In this document: positions 36,595 to 46,465 of the stretch, piece after piece
Layout: the number at the start of each line of letters is the position of its first letter
Position numbering within the stretch: position 1 is the first letter of the stretch
Assembly (NCBI GenBank): GCA_002749535.1
Contig: MZZL01000137.1
Location: 84,345-148,344 of the forward strand
DNA: 64,000 bases
DNA from: Apophysomyces variabilis
Taxonomy: Eukaryota; Mucoromycota; Mucoromycetes; Mucorales; Mucoraceae
Direction: 5' to 3'
Translations under genes and position numbers: made by a program
Notes under the pieces: model-generated
What the model saw: only the letters and a program-made list of their open reading frames with translations
Database searches by the model: none
What the model was told of the DNA's origin: nothing

Positions 36595-38087
36595 ATGGAT
36601 GTCAAAGGTTGGTTGCGCACTGTTTTACAAAATGCAAGTAATCATCGGTATATCTTTCTCCCAATTGACTCTGTTTCTCTCTTGTTGTCCATCTGGCACA
36701 CAGTATAGAGACCCCGACCGTGCATTTCGAGATGTAGACGCTGTCTTGCAAACGGGCATTGCTTTAAAACCGATCTTGGATACTTATGGTAAGCTCAAAA
36801 TATATCAGTTAAAAAGTTATATAACGTTTCGCGTCAGTTTATGACAATGGTAGCAGAGAAGAGCTTTTGTGCCTTCGAGGAACGTTACCTATCACTTATC
36901 GAACCGTACCTTACAATATCCCTATGACGATTTGGATCCCGACGGATTACCCAATCTATCCCCCAATACCCTATGTTAGGCCTACAGAAAGTATGCTCTT
37001 ATGTCAAGCAAGTTATATTCGTGGAAACGGGTTATGCGAGCCTCCTTATCGATCGTCTTGGAGAGAACACGTAAATGCTGATGTGTTTTATCGGCGTATC
37101 CACGTGTACTAATAGGGGAAAGCAGTGCACTGTTCAAGAACTAATCTTCATACTGCAATACCTGTTTGGACAGGAGCCTCCAGTCTGCGCGAAACCAGCC
37201 TCTGATCAAAGTGCAGAATACAATGCTATACCTCCCCCAACTTTCCCAATGCCAATCCCAATACCCTCTGTGCTCGGAAACGGCCCACCTCCACCATATC
37301 CAGATTATAGTGCCGAGCACTATGAGATCCAACAGAAGTTCATGGTATTAGCAACAGAAAAAATTTAGTCCTAGCTGAAGACGTTGTTGTAGGACATGAA
37401 ATTGACTTCTACGGCTTATGTACAATCTACATCAGCTAACCCGAGTCGGAGCGTTAGTCCACGACCATCTTCTATAGCATCACAACCGAACAGCGGTTCT
37501 AACAATACGACCAGTAAGGAAAGAACAAGTCAAGACGAGTTGAATAGGAAAATTGCAAACAGAATGCAAAGTCTTAGCTTGGAATCATCAAAAGAAATGG
37601 ACAGGTTATGGGCCGTAAATGATCAGTTGAACGACGGATCGATACAAATAGAGAATGAGTATAGGATGTTATTGGATATCCGTCGGGACATCAGCAAGAA
37701 CATAGAAGTACTAAAATCAAAGACGGTTCAGATACAAGAGGTGACAGCAGCAGTAGAAGCAGCGCCGAATCCAACGGTCGAAGAAACCATTTGCGGAACG
37801 ACAGTCGTATATAACCAGTAAGTTTTGGTTGGGTTGATTACCTGTAAGCTTATAAAGACGGCCAGGATATTTGACCTAGTAGCTGAAGATAATGCCATCA
37901 CCGATACAATTTATTACCTGAGTAAAGCACTTAATACTGAGAGGATCGATTTCACCACGTTCACGAAGGTAACCTTTGCTAATTGTTTCCGCTTTACCTA
38001 TTTGTTGGATATTAGCACACGCGTTTCCTAGCAAGAGAACTATTTATGAAGAGGGCGTTACTGAAAAAGATCTTCGACACGTGCTGA
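36595..38087 (+). CDS. ESCRT-I subunit Vps23/TSG101-like protein, paralogue 1
   Basis: ESCRT-I recognises ubiquitinated cargo at endosomes through a UEV domain. I splice seven exons with consistent phases from ATG 36595 (MDVKGWLRTVL) to TGA 38085-38087. The UEV domain contains YRDPDRAFRDVDAVL, SREELLCLRGTLPITYRT, YNIPMTIWIPTDYP, PYVRPTESMLL and QEPPVCAKP. It lacks the E2 catalytic Cys, as expected. A Pro-rich linker (MPIPIPSVLGNGPPPPYP) leads to a Ser-rich stretch and a coiled coil (MDRLWAVNDQLNDGS...). The C-terminal steadiness box reads VAEDNAITDTIYYLSKAL, then TRFLARELFMKRALLKKI. It is therefore a complete Vps23-type protein of about 370 residues. A second, diverged UEV gene lies 5.3 kb downstream. 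Confidence 0.88.
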
Positions 38088-39659
38088 TACAAGCTACTTC
38101 TGTATTCCCTTATTTCCAATGCTAAGGAGCCAGTCTTACTAAATATTTGTGTAGCAGCTGTTCTTCATTCCACAAAAAAAAAGATACCTGCTGTTTTGTA
38201 ATTAGCCAAAATAAAGTTCTGGTTTGTTAAATGCTTTGCTCAAAAACTAACGTGCAGATGCTACCCTCTCTTTTTCTATCTAGCTTATTGGACCAGAGAA
38301 GGAAAAGAAAACTTTGTCGGGCAGATAGAGGGTTATTCCTAATATTCGAATATCAGATAAGTACACATAAAAAAATTGCTAAACCTGAAGTGTGATTTGC
38401 ACCATAGTGTCCTTCAGGATCTCGTAGCACACAGATGTTCTGGCAAATCTTTGACGAACAGAGAAAGTGAAGAGATACCAAGAGCCAAACTCGGTGTTTC
38501 CTCTTCTTGTCTCTGTTTTATTTGCCTTTTTTTTTATTCAATTTTTGTCGCTATCCATCTCCCTGCCTTTGCACAGTTCTGTATCTTTTGCAACCGAACC
38601 AATGTAGTTTCTCACCAAGAATATTTGTAGTCGCTGCCTGAAAGGTCTTCATCATCTGTCTCAGGTCAGGAGTTGTAGTTTCGAGATATTGCCTTTGGTC
38701 TGCGTAAATCTTGCAAGTCGTCCGTTCGATTGTATTGATTGGTTTGGTGACAAACCACGTGAACATCCATAACATAGATTGGCTTGTGTATAAGACACAC
38801 GTCTCCATGGTCGCAAAAGCCTGGTTCAATGTCCTTACAGACTTGATCTGTTTTAAGTTCCCCATTGCATGCAAGGTACTTTAGATCGAAGCAGTTTGGC
38901 TCCATAGAAATCTTTTCTTGCTCCTAGATGCAATGTAACTTTAGCGCTTATAAACTTTCCAAGATGTCTGTACCTTTAAGCGGAAGCTTTTGTAACTTCT
39001 ATACCCTTTATCAAAACGTAAAAGACACTCATTTTAGACATTTGTATCATCGAGTAGTCTCACTATCGACGGATTTACAAGAATAATTATCCGTTGTTCC
39101 AACCCTTCCCGAGCTTTCTCCGTTTCAGATACCAGTTCGGTTAGCTTTCTACAGCACAACTAATTTTTACTAAGCTGAGAAGCGAAGATCTGGCACTTAT
39201 TATGCATTGCGTTGTACTAGTAATCAAAGATCTTGGTACGAAATTTCTGTTCACATAGCTGGACAAGCACCTCTAACCTTCACATCAGAACTCTTAGGGA
39301 CTAAAGGTTACCCAATCCATTTCCTTTCGTGACCGGTAGTCCATTGTCCGGCTCATACTTACTTGTTCATGTCCTCCACTATCTCTTTCTTCCCTTTGTT
39401 TACGTTTTCCAATCCCAAAAATTATAATCTCGCTTTGTATCAAATTGAATTGTACTGATAATTTCGTTTTGATCAACGGAAAGAGATTGTATAATGAAAC
39501 AAGAGCGTTTGCCTTTGATATATGTTTGCCAGATGCTAGCGTCCAGACCGGAAAGTTCGTTATGACCTACTGACCGGAATTATTGCTATGGTCCATAAGG
39601 CTCCGGGCGGTCATATAAAGGGATCGGGTTACCTATGGTCCCTAAGAAACTCGTAAAAT
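38088..39659. other. Gene-poor region between UEV paralogue 1 and repeat copy B
   Basis: About 1.6 kb without a recognised gene. A weak Cys-containing minus-strand frame at 38666-38905 is listed separately. Confidence 0.4.
38666..38905 (-). CDS. Unrecognised Cys-containing ORF (weak)
   Basis: A 79-codon frame starting MEPNCFDLKYLACNGELK that has six Cys, most of them in the first 60 residues (CFDL, ACNG, VCKD, FCDHG, VCLIHK, VVCHQ), and ends at an in-frame stop. The spacing resembles small Cys-rich domains, but I recognise no family. A second frame overlaps it on the same strand. It may be an exon of a decayed gene. Confidence 0.2.
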   Translation of the reverse strand: MEPNCFDLKYLACNGELKTDQVCKDIEPGFCDHGDVCLIHKPIYVMDVHVVCHQTNQYNRTDDLQDLRRPKAISRNYNS

Positions 39660-40845
39660 TTATGTGTTTTTCCCAATTGTCTGCGTGTTTCTATTTTTTA
39701 TTTGGGGAATCCAAAAAATGATTTTTGCATGATTGGATAAAAATATTTGCGGTCAGACTACCCTTCTTTGCGTACAGTCATGTCATTGCATTATCTATGA
39801 CAAGATACTAAGCATTCATTCCGTGGCAATCCAATCTTTTGTGATTGCCTAATAGACAAAATTTAAGATATAATAGAAGAAAAGGAGAACATAACTACAT
39901 TCAGGGAAAATAAAAGTGGAATGTAAAGTAATACAATTGAAAAGAACTGGCACTGGGTACATTGCCCTGACAGCTTCTGATGCCATAACTGACAGAAACG
40001 GATATGATAGCATCAATGACGTGTAGAAACAAACAAAAAGGGTTTATTTCCTCTACAGACGTTCGGTTCTTTTCCACACCTTCTATCAGACTGAGTCCAT
40101 TTACTCTTGGGAGGATTGTTGTCTTATCTCTGAATTGTTGTCATCCATAAGACATCCATCGATTTTCTTATCCATGACTGTGACTTTCGGTTTCAGTAAT
40201 CACGTACTATTTAAAAGCGAAGGGACAACATCTTTTCAATTCTTTGGCTCTGTTCTCCAATAACATCCCCGGTATGTACTTCGCATTGATTATATGTATA
40301 GAATGACTGATGTCCCTTTCTTGTATCCTTTAGCCTGCATGACCTCTGTTCCGAACCACTTTGGTTGTGTGAGTAAGCTCCCTGCACTCCACTCGGTAAG
40401 TGAAAAAGAAATATTGTCTGTTTATGCACAGTGTCATTCATTATTTTCTGCTTCCAAGTCCTGGCCAGGTGTTGCATCGCTTCAAGTCCTCTGCAGTGCG
40501 TTATCTCCAACCGCCCGCTCATGGAAGCCGTGCCTCTCTCTCGCCGCCCCCACCGATACAGGTGTGGGGCCAGCCCCTACCTTTGGGTGGGATTACCCTT
40601 CGGGGATAAGTAAAAAGATGTCAAGCTATCCTTCCATTTACTAACCATGAACATTCTTTTACGCTGCTCGAATGGAATTTTGTGTCCACGGAAGGACCAA
40701 GTTGAGGTAAGTAAAATATATTTCCCGCATAATCCATTTACTAATGACGCATATTTCTATCTCTTTAGCGCAAACTTGATCCTTGCATGGACGCAAAATT
40801 TATTTAGAGTAGCGTAGAAAATTGTTCAATAAACAGTATGTGTCA
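39660..40845 (-). mobile_element. Relic of an IS630/Tc1-like DNA transposon, copy B (internally deleted)
   Basis: Matches copy A at 10951-12470 block by block. Compared with copy A it has lost about 320 bases around 39785, precisely the segment that encodes the DNAPIH...NPIEHFW part of the transposase. It therefore cannot encode transposase. It keeps the long region shared with copy A, including the 103-residue ORF at 40211-40522 and the right end (AGAGTAGCGTA...GTTCAATA). The ends are approximate; no target-site duplication was found by eye. Confidence 0.75.
40211..40522 (-). CDS. Conserved hypothetical ORF inside repeat copy B
   Basis: A 103-residue frame, the counterpart of the ORF at 11838-12146. 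Almost the whole length aligns without gaps (for example THCRGLEAMQHLARTWKQK, then IFLFHLPSGVQGAYSHNQ), with scattered substitutions and a different N-terminus. The function is unknown. It is retained even though this copy has lost the transposase catalytic region. Confidence 0.35.
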   Translation of the reverse strand: MSGRLEITHCRGLEAMQHLARTWKQKIMNDTVHKQTIFLFHLPSGVQGAYSHNQSGSEQRSCRLKDTRKGHQSFYTYNQCEVHTGDVIGEQSQRIEKMLSLRF

Positions 40846-43408
40846 GACTAGCCTTGGCCGTTCCTCTAAGATGAAGCTGTTTTCGCTGTTCGTAATCCAT
40901 GTACCACAAAGGACACGCCAATAGAGCACAAAACTGGCTTTGACCTTTGTCTGGGGACAAACATCTGAGCGGTGACTTTATTTCTTATGCAAGTGAACCA
41001 AGCTTCGAAAGTTGCACCTTCTAAGAGAGGTAACTGATAAGAGAAAGTAGGATAAAATGGGATGTCACTGTTATTACGCTACCCACTTAACATTAGAAAC
41101 CAATACACTCCTAGCCCAGTGCGTTTGGAATATATCTGACGGCACGCGCTGATGACATCAAGTGTCGATGACTACAACCATGCTCGAGAACCTGGATACA
41201 CTACGTTTTTCTAAAACTGGAAATAATCCGAAACCATGACGAGCAACTGCGGCCTACAGGCCGGATACAATGACAAAAGAAGTTGAGCAATGGAACAACG
41301 CCATTCTTTTGTGTAGCCTGTAACAGCTTGGTTTTTCTGTTATCTGTAGGCTGAGTGGCTCTACATAGGTGAACTGATGTAAACTCTTCAATTATGAGCG
41401 AGGTAAGTGTTTCTTCACCAAGATAGAATTCCTGGAATGCTTGTATTGTTGATCACCAACTAGGACGGTTTAGAAACAGTTGCTCGCACCCCTGCAGGCA
41501 AGCATTGGAGCACTGTGTTCCAAGGTTTTGGAAGGCGGAGTGAATTGGAGGAGTACAAACAAGACTTTTTATCTCGATCTTTCCTTGTTGGATCCATTGA
41601 ATGACTTGATCTACCTGAATCTAGCCACTCCACTGATGCAACCTACCATGTGATTGTTAGGTTACGGAAATTCGTCTTTTCCACGCATAAATATGGCAGT
41701 ATTTAATCTCTCACCCGACGTTGTTCTCTCCTTGCGTCAGTCGAAGGACTAGATCTTCACATGTACGCAACCAACAAGCATAGCATTACAAAGTTCAACA
41801 GGTTGTTGCGTTATGCGTATTTATTTTAATGGATAGCAGAAATGACTCAATCCTAGCCTGCTGCGCTTCAGTCCTGATTCTCTCTCAGTGCTTTTGAGCT
41901 GTTTGACATGTGTTTGCTTCTATCTGACAATTTGCCCTCAAGTGATCCCTACTGCACCTTTTGCATCGTGGCTGTGTCAGATAGTGTCACGTTGCAATTT
42001 CTTTAGTTGAGATACATCTGTTCGTGATGCTGCCTGCTGAACCCATAGGGATGTACTACCTAACCTTGTTTTCGCGTTTCGGACAGTTGCCCTTCGGAGT
42101 AAAAGTCGGGTGTGGTATGGCATATTTAGACGGCATTATATCCGTTCAAGCTCAACAGGATCACCAAATCTTTGTTCGGTTACAGTTGCTCGCTTTTTCA
42201 GTGTGTTTAATTCAACGAAAGGCCAGCTATTAACACGGCGCCTAAAATATGGGCTTGGGGGAAACCGAATATAGAAGATTCTATTGTTTACTTTAACAAG
42301 GTTTGGTTGCTCCAACTTTGAAGATACAGCAACCCCCGTTTAAGCGCAGATTTCCACGGAAATGTTCCAAAAAGGGGGAATTTTATATTGGCTATCGAAT
42401 AAGAACTTTGAAAGTTTCCTTTGGAATCGAAAAGATAGAACATGATATACCAGGTTAAAACGGATGTATAGCAATTACAATACTAAACCATTGTCTGCTA
42501 CTTAACTTAGTACGTTCCAAAGATTACCTAAATTTGTGTCAAGTTAAGCTATGAATCAACGTGCATTCGCTGTTTGCCCTCGTTTACATAAATAGCCCCA
42601 TCGATGAACTGCGAAAAAATGGAGAAGTTTATATCTTGTTCTATAAAACTAAGGCCAGAAAACTGACTGTTCGATAACGATGGTATGAGTAGCGTTGGCG
42701 ATGGGGTTCAGAACCAGGTTAGAATGATATCAAATGTAGCAGGAAACCTCGCCATGCTTAACGTAGATACATGCATCCAGTAGTAAAGCAACAAAATATC
42801 GACATCAGTGCCTCAAGTATATGCAACACTTAACGCAAAACACGCAATACATTGAGAGGCACAAAGGACATTTTATTTTTGCAAACGCTAACTAAAAAAC
42901 CTCTTTCATTTGGTTTTGACAGTGGTAAAAGTTTGAAACTGTGTCTACTATCAGTATGAATCATACAACTTCCTCTAAATGAAAATATATCCCAATTTGT
43001 TGGTTTAGCTAGCGCAGTAATGATTGGTGTAAGGAGAAGATAGAGTTCTCTTCTTACTTTTCCAGGTTTTTCCCATTTAACATACATGGTGCGGTCTTAC
43101 CATTTAGCCTAATCCTAGAGACAGCGATCTTTATGCTATAAAATAACGGCAACACACTATATCTGACAGTTCCACAGAAGTCGGCCACTATATAGTGCAA
43201 GTGCTCTTCTAATTAGGCTGAGCTTGATGCGGGATCTAGTATTTCACAAACTGGAGCTTCCCACACATAGATACCGAAATTGTGGCAAAATTGCAGTGTT
43301 ACCACCGGTCTTTTTTCTATCCATGGGCCCAACAATATGCGCAGCAATTGCTATAAAAGACTCGCTTAATTTTTGGATTCGAATCTCTTTTTTGGATATA
43401 TTACATCG
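40846..43408. other. Gene-poor region, 2.6 kb, upstream of UEV paralogue 2
   Basis: No recognised gene. A weak two-exon frame near 41.4-41.6 kb is listed separately. Open frames at 42.0-42.2 and 42.8-43.1 kb show no family resemblance and are not called. Confidence 0.4.
41393..41610 (+). CDS. Possible short two-exon gene (weak)
   Basis: ATGAGCGAG is followed by a good donor (GTAAGT). After an intron ending in CTAG, a frame of about 46 codons begins DGLETVARTPAGKHWSTVFQ and ends at a TGA after LVGSIE. The joined product would be about 49 residues. The codon composition is plausible but no family is recognised and it could be chance. Confidence 0.2.
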
Positions 43409-45011
43409 ATGGATCTTCGAGATTGCTGGCCTTCTACGTTGCGAGATGTAGGTCGAACATCAACCATCTCATCTTCTTCTAACATATACTGCTTCTAACG
43501 TTAGTATGAGAATCCAGCTCGTGCATTTCAGGATGTGGATAGGGCTCTAAGATCAAACACTACACTAAGAGCAAGAATGGATACCCACCGTAAGAATGAG
43601 ATCCTATAATAATAAAACAAAAAAACTTAAAGAAACCCTTGCTCCCTTTATTTTTTCTTATCTAGCTTATAGACAAAGTAGCTCTAGAGAACTTCTGTGT
43701 GTTTACGGTCCATTACCGATCACCTACCAGTCTGCAGTGTATCATGTCCCTATCGTCATTTGGATCCCGTTTGAATATCCTTCGACCACACCGGAAACCT
43801 ATGTCCGCCCAGCGGAGAACATGACTTTATGTGATGTAGGTTACGTGGATCATAATGGATTGTGTGATCAAGTTTACCTATTTCGATGGAACGGGAATGT
43901 AAGCCGGACAAAACATTCCCCACGTGGACTATCTGTCTTTTTACTAAAGCTACAATACCAATCAAATCATAAAAAAGTGCACAATCCAGGAATTGATTAG
44001 CAATCTACAACGTTTGTTCGGACATAACCCACCTGTCCGTATGAAAGCAGCGTCGTATCATCACCATTATCATCATCGCACATCACAGTCCTATTCTGGA
44101 CCATCAGCTACCCGTTCCGCACCAAGGGTACCTCCCAGGCCACCTACTGTACATATCCCCACATATTCCTATTCCCAACCCTATGCCTCCTATCCATCTC
44201 CACAAGGATCAGTGTATTACACGGTAAAAAGTCAAACAGGAAAGGAAAAAAAAAAAGAAGAAAACTCACTGATTTGGTTCTAGGGTTACACATCGAGTCC
44301 CACATCCTTCACTAGTCCGACAGCAGGCAACTTTCATTGGTACACACATACCAATTCTAGTCCTAGCTCGGTTTACACTTCGTCATCCAATACAGGCAGT
44401 TACTCTTCTTTCTCTTCTTCTTCTGGTTCAAACTGGCAGGCAAAAATCGAAGAACTAGTGAAACAAGCGATACAAGACTATTTGAAGCAGATCGGTTCGA
44501 CACAGGATAACGACTCGCTCAGCGGTTTAATCGAACTTTGTCAGAAGATCACCAATAATGATTGGAGCGGCACCAGTTCCCTGGGAACTGACTCTTTCAC
44601 AGCAAATCCGTGGTACAATAATAGTTTTTCTCCAACGACCTTCAGTGATCCGCAGACCGTGTTCATGACGAATCCATATTATCAAACACAAACATCTTGG
44701 GACCAGTAAGTAAACTATATCTGATAGCTCCTGCTAGCAATGGGATTCATGTCTTCGTTTTATTCTCGAAACTTAGGCTGTCTGGGTTTGGAAGCTATGC
44801 TAATGATGATTCTGTATCGGGCTTCGTTAATTTCATTGGCGATGCACTCAATACTGGATTGCCAGACTTTGGCCTGCCCGTTGATATGGGTTCAATCCTA
44901 GAGGTAACAGTACAGATTCCCTCTATTTATTTTGTGTCTATGTTTATTAATCACGCACGAACATAGTTTGCCGGTCCGTTGTTGTTGAGTTTCCTAGGAG
45001 TCGGCTTTTAA
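43409..45011 (+). CDS. UEV-domain protein, Vps23/TSG101 paralogue 2 with a replaced C-terminus
   Basis: Seven exons, phases consistent, from ATG 43409 (MDLRDCWPS) to TAA 45009-45011. The UEV domain aligns with paralogue 1: YENPARAFQDVDRALRSN, SSRELLCVYGPLPITYQS, YHVPIVIWIPFEYP, TYVRPAENMTLCDVGY and CTIQELISNLQRLFGHNPPV. Exon borders within the UEV coincide with those of paralogue 1. Beyond it the proteins no longer match. A His cluster (HHHYHH) and a Pro-rich linker are followed by about 150 residues rich in Ser, Tyr, Thr and Asn. There is one short helix (KIEELVKQAIQDYLKQI), and the protein ends in a Gly-rich hydrophobic tail (FAGPLLLSFLGVGF). No coiled coil or steadiness box is seen, so assembly into ESCRT-I is doubtful. 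It converges on VPS68. Confidence 0.8.
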
Positions 45012-45157
45012 GTTTACAAATCATAGATACCATTTTTTATTTATACCAAACTGTAATACAATGTTAACGAACGTATATAAAGAAAATTGTACATGTAATA
45101 GTAGCAAAAAAAGAAGACATTATTTTATTGTCATGTTGCTCATTTTCTCCCCTTTTC

Positions 45158-46043
45158 TTACAGTTGATGATAACCATCCAATTCCCGTTGCTGACAAACC
45201 CAAAGGATGGCCGTGCTACATATTTGCAAAATGACAGATATTGAACAAAACAGGAAGTATTCCCCTCTTCATCGACTTTACCTGCACATGATCAAAACGC
45301 TTTGTACAATGGTCATGATACCCACATAGGATTCGGGATAAATTTCTGGCTGCATTGTGTATTTTACCACATACACAGACTAAAGAACACAACAGATATC
45401 ATTATTTTAAGATGCCCCAAATCCAAAGAGCAGACTTCTTTTTTTGTTTTTTTTTTCCTTCTCTTACCACTGAACCAGCCAATCCGCCTGCCATCATGGC
45501 AAATCCCTAATAGGTGAAGAAATAGCATTTGCTTCAAATTAGTTACATCCTCGATCTCCGTCCTTGTAGAGCTTTGTTCAGTTACCAAAAATAAAAAGAT
45601 CCTGGCTTTCCAAGGAGATTCATAATAGGATGATGATCGCAAAGCTTCTTTGTCTATTAAGCAGACGCTATAGAAAAGCAAGCTCATGTTTAGCTACACT
45701 TCAGAGAAAAAAACAAGGTACTGTTTTCTTTTACATGAACATGCCGAGGGTCGTCAGGATGCCAGGTGCCCAGTCTTCGAATCCCAGAAACACATGACGT
45801 TCGGGCAAAGTGGAAAGAAAGCTAAGACCGTCAATAAATAACCACCAGGCTAATGCAAACTAGAATGGAATGATTCATATGTGAGTTTCGCATTGTATCT
45901 CAAACTAGGACAGCTCGGAAGAAAAAACGCACCAGTGTTCCGGCGGCATAAACGCCAATACGTCTTCCTTTTCCTCCAAAGGAACAACATTTGATTCGAC
46001 TACAGATGAAGACACTGTTGTTTGATTGATCCCAATCGGCCAT
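45158..46043 (-). CDS. VPS68: Vps68/TMEM50 family endosomal membrane protein
   Basis: A small four-TM protein that works with Vps55 in endosome-to-vacuole traffic. The gene is broken into six small exons, starting at ATG 46043 and ending at TAA 45158-45160. The spliced product contains GKGRRIGVYAAGTLFALAWW, then FIDGLSF, FEDWAPGILTTLGMF, VCLIDKEAL, WKARIFLFLGFAMMAGGLAG and a last TM (VQSVLIMCSTAILW), ending in DGYHQL. These are the signature strings of the family, and every junction keeps frame. It is convergent with UEV paralogue 2; the 3' ends are about 150 bases apart. Confidence 0.92.
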
Positions 46044-46465
46044 TAGAAACAATGAACTGTGTTAACGGTGATCAGTACAGCAGTAAGAAGGAAAAAGAAG
46101 AAAGAGAGGTGCCGAGAACAGAAAAGAAAAGAAATAAACAGGCCGTGCCTCTCCCATATATAGAACCATTGACAGCAAAAAGATAACACAGCGATCACGG
46201 CTCTTTCATCCACCTGAGAACTAAAACAGAGGATATACATAACAGTTCCATGGCTAACAAACCGTTCTACAGCAACGGCACTCCGATAGAGACGCCTTCC
46301 GTGAACCAAATCCCTTATGTGTTAAAAAAAAAAGAAGAATCCAGTAGCTATTGACATCATTTTCCTATAATACAAGCAAGAAACAAAAGAGCAGAGACAG
46401 CGTGAAAGATAGAGAGAGAGAGAAAAAAAAAAGAAAAATTATACATCTAGCAGTATGTTTACGAT
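46044..46465. other. Intergenic region upstream of VPS68
   Basis: Promoter side of VPS68 and 3' end of the SAPS gene, with a GA/A-rich stretch near 46.41 kb. No gene is seen. Confidence 0.4.

Noticed and set aside
45364..45687. Minus-strand frame of 107 codons near VPS68
   Set aside because: Only part of it (CLIDKEAL...RIFLFL) is a VPS68 exon; the remainder reads through introns.
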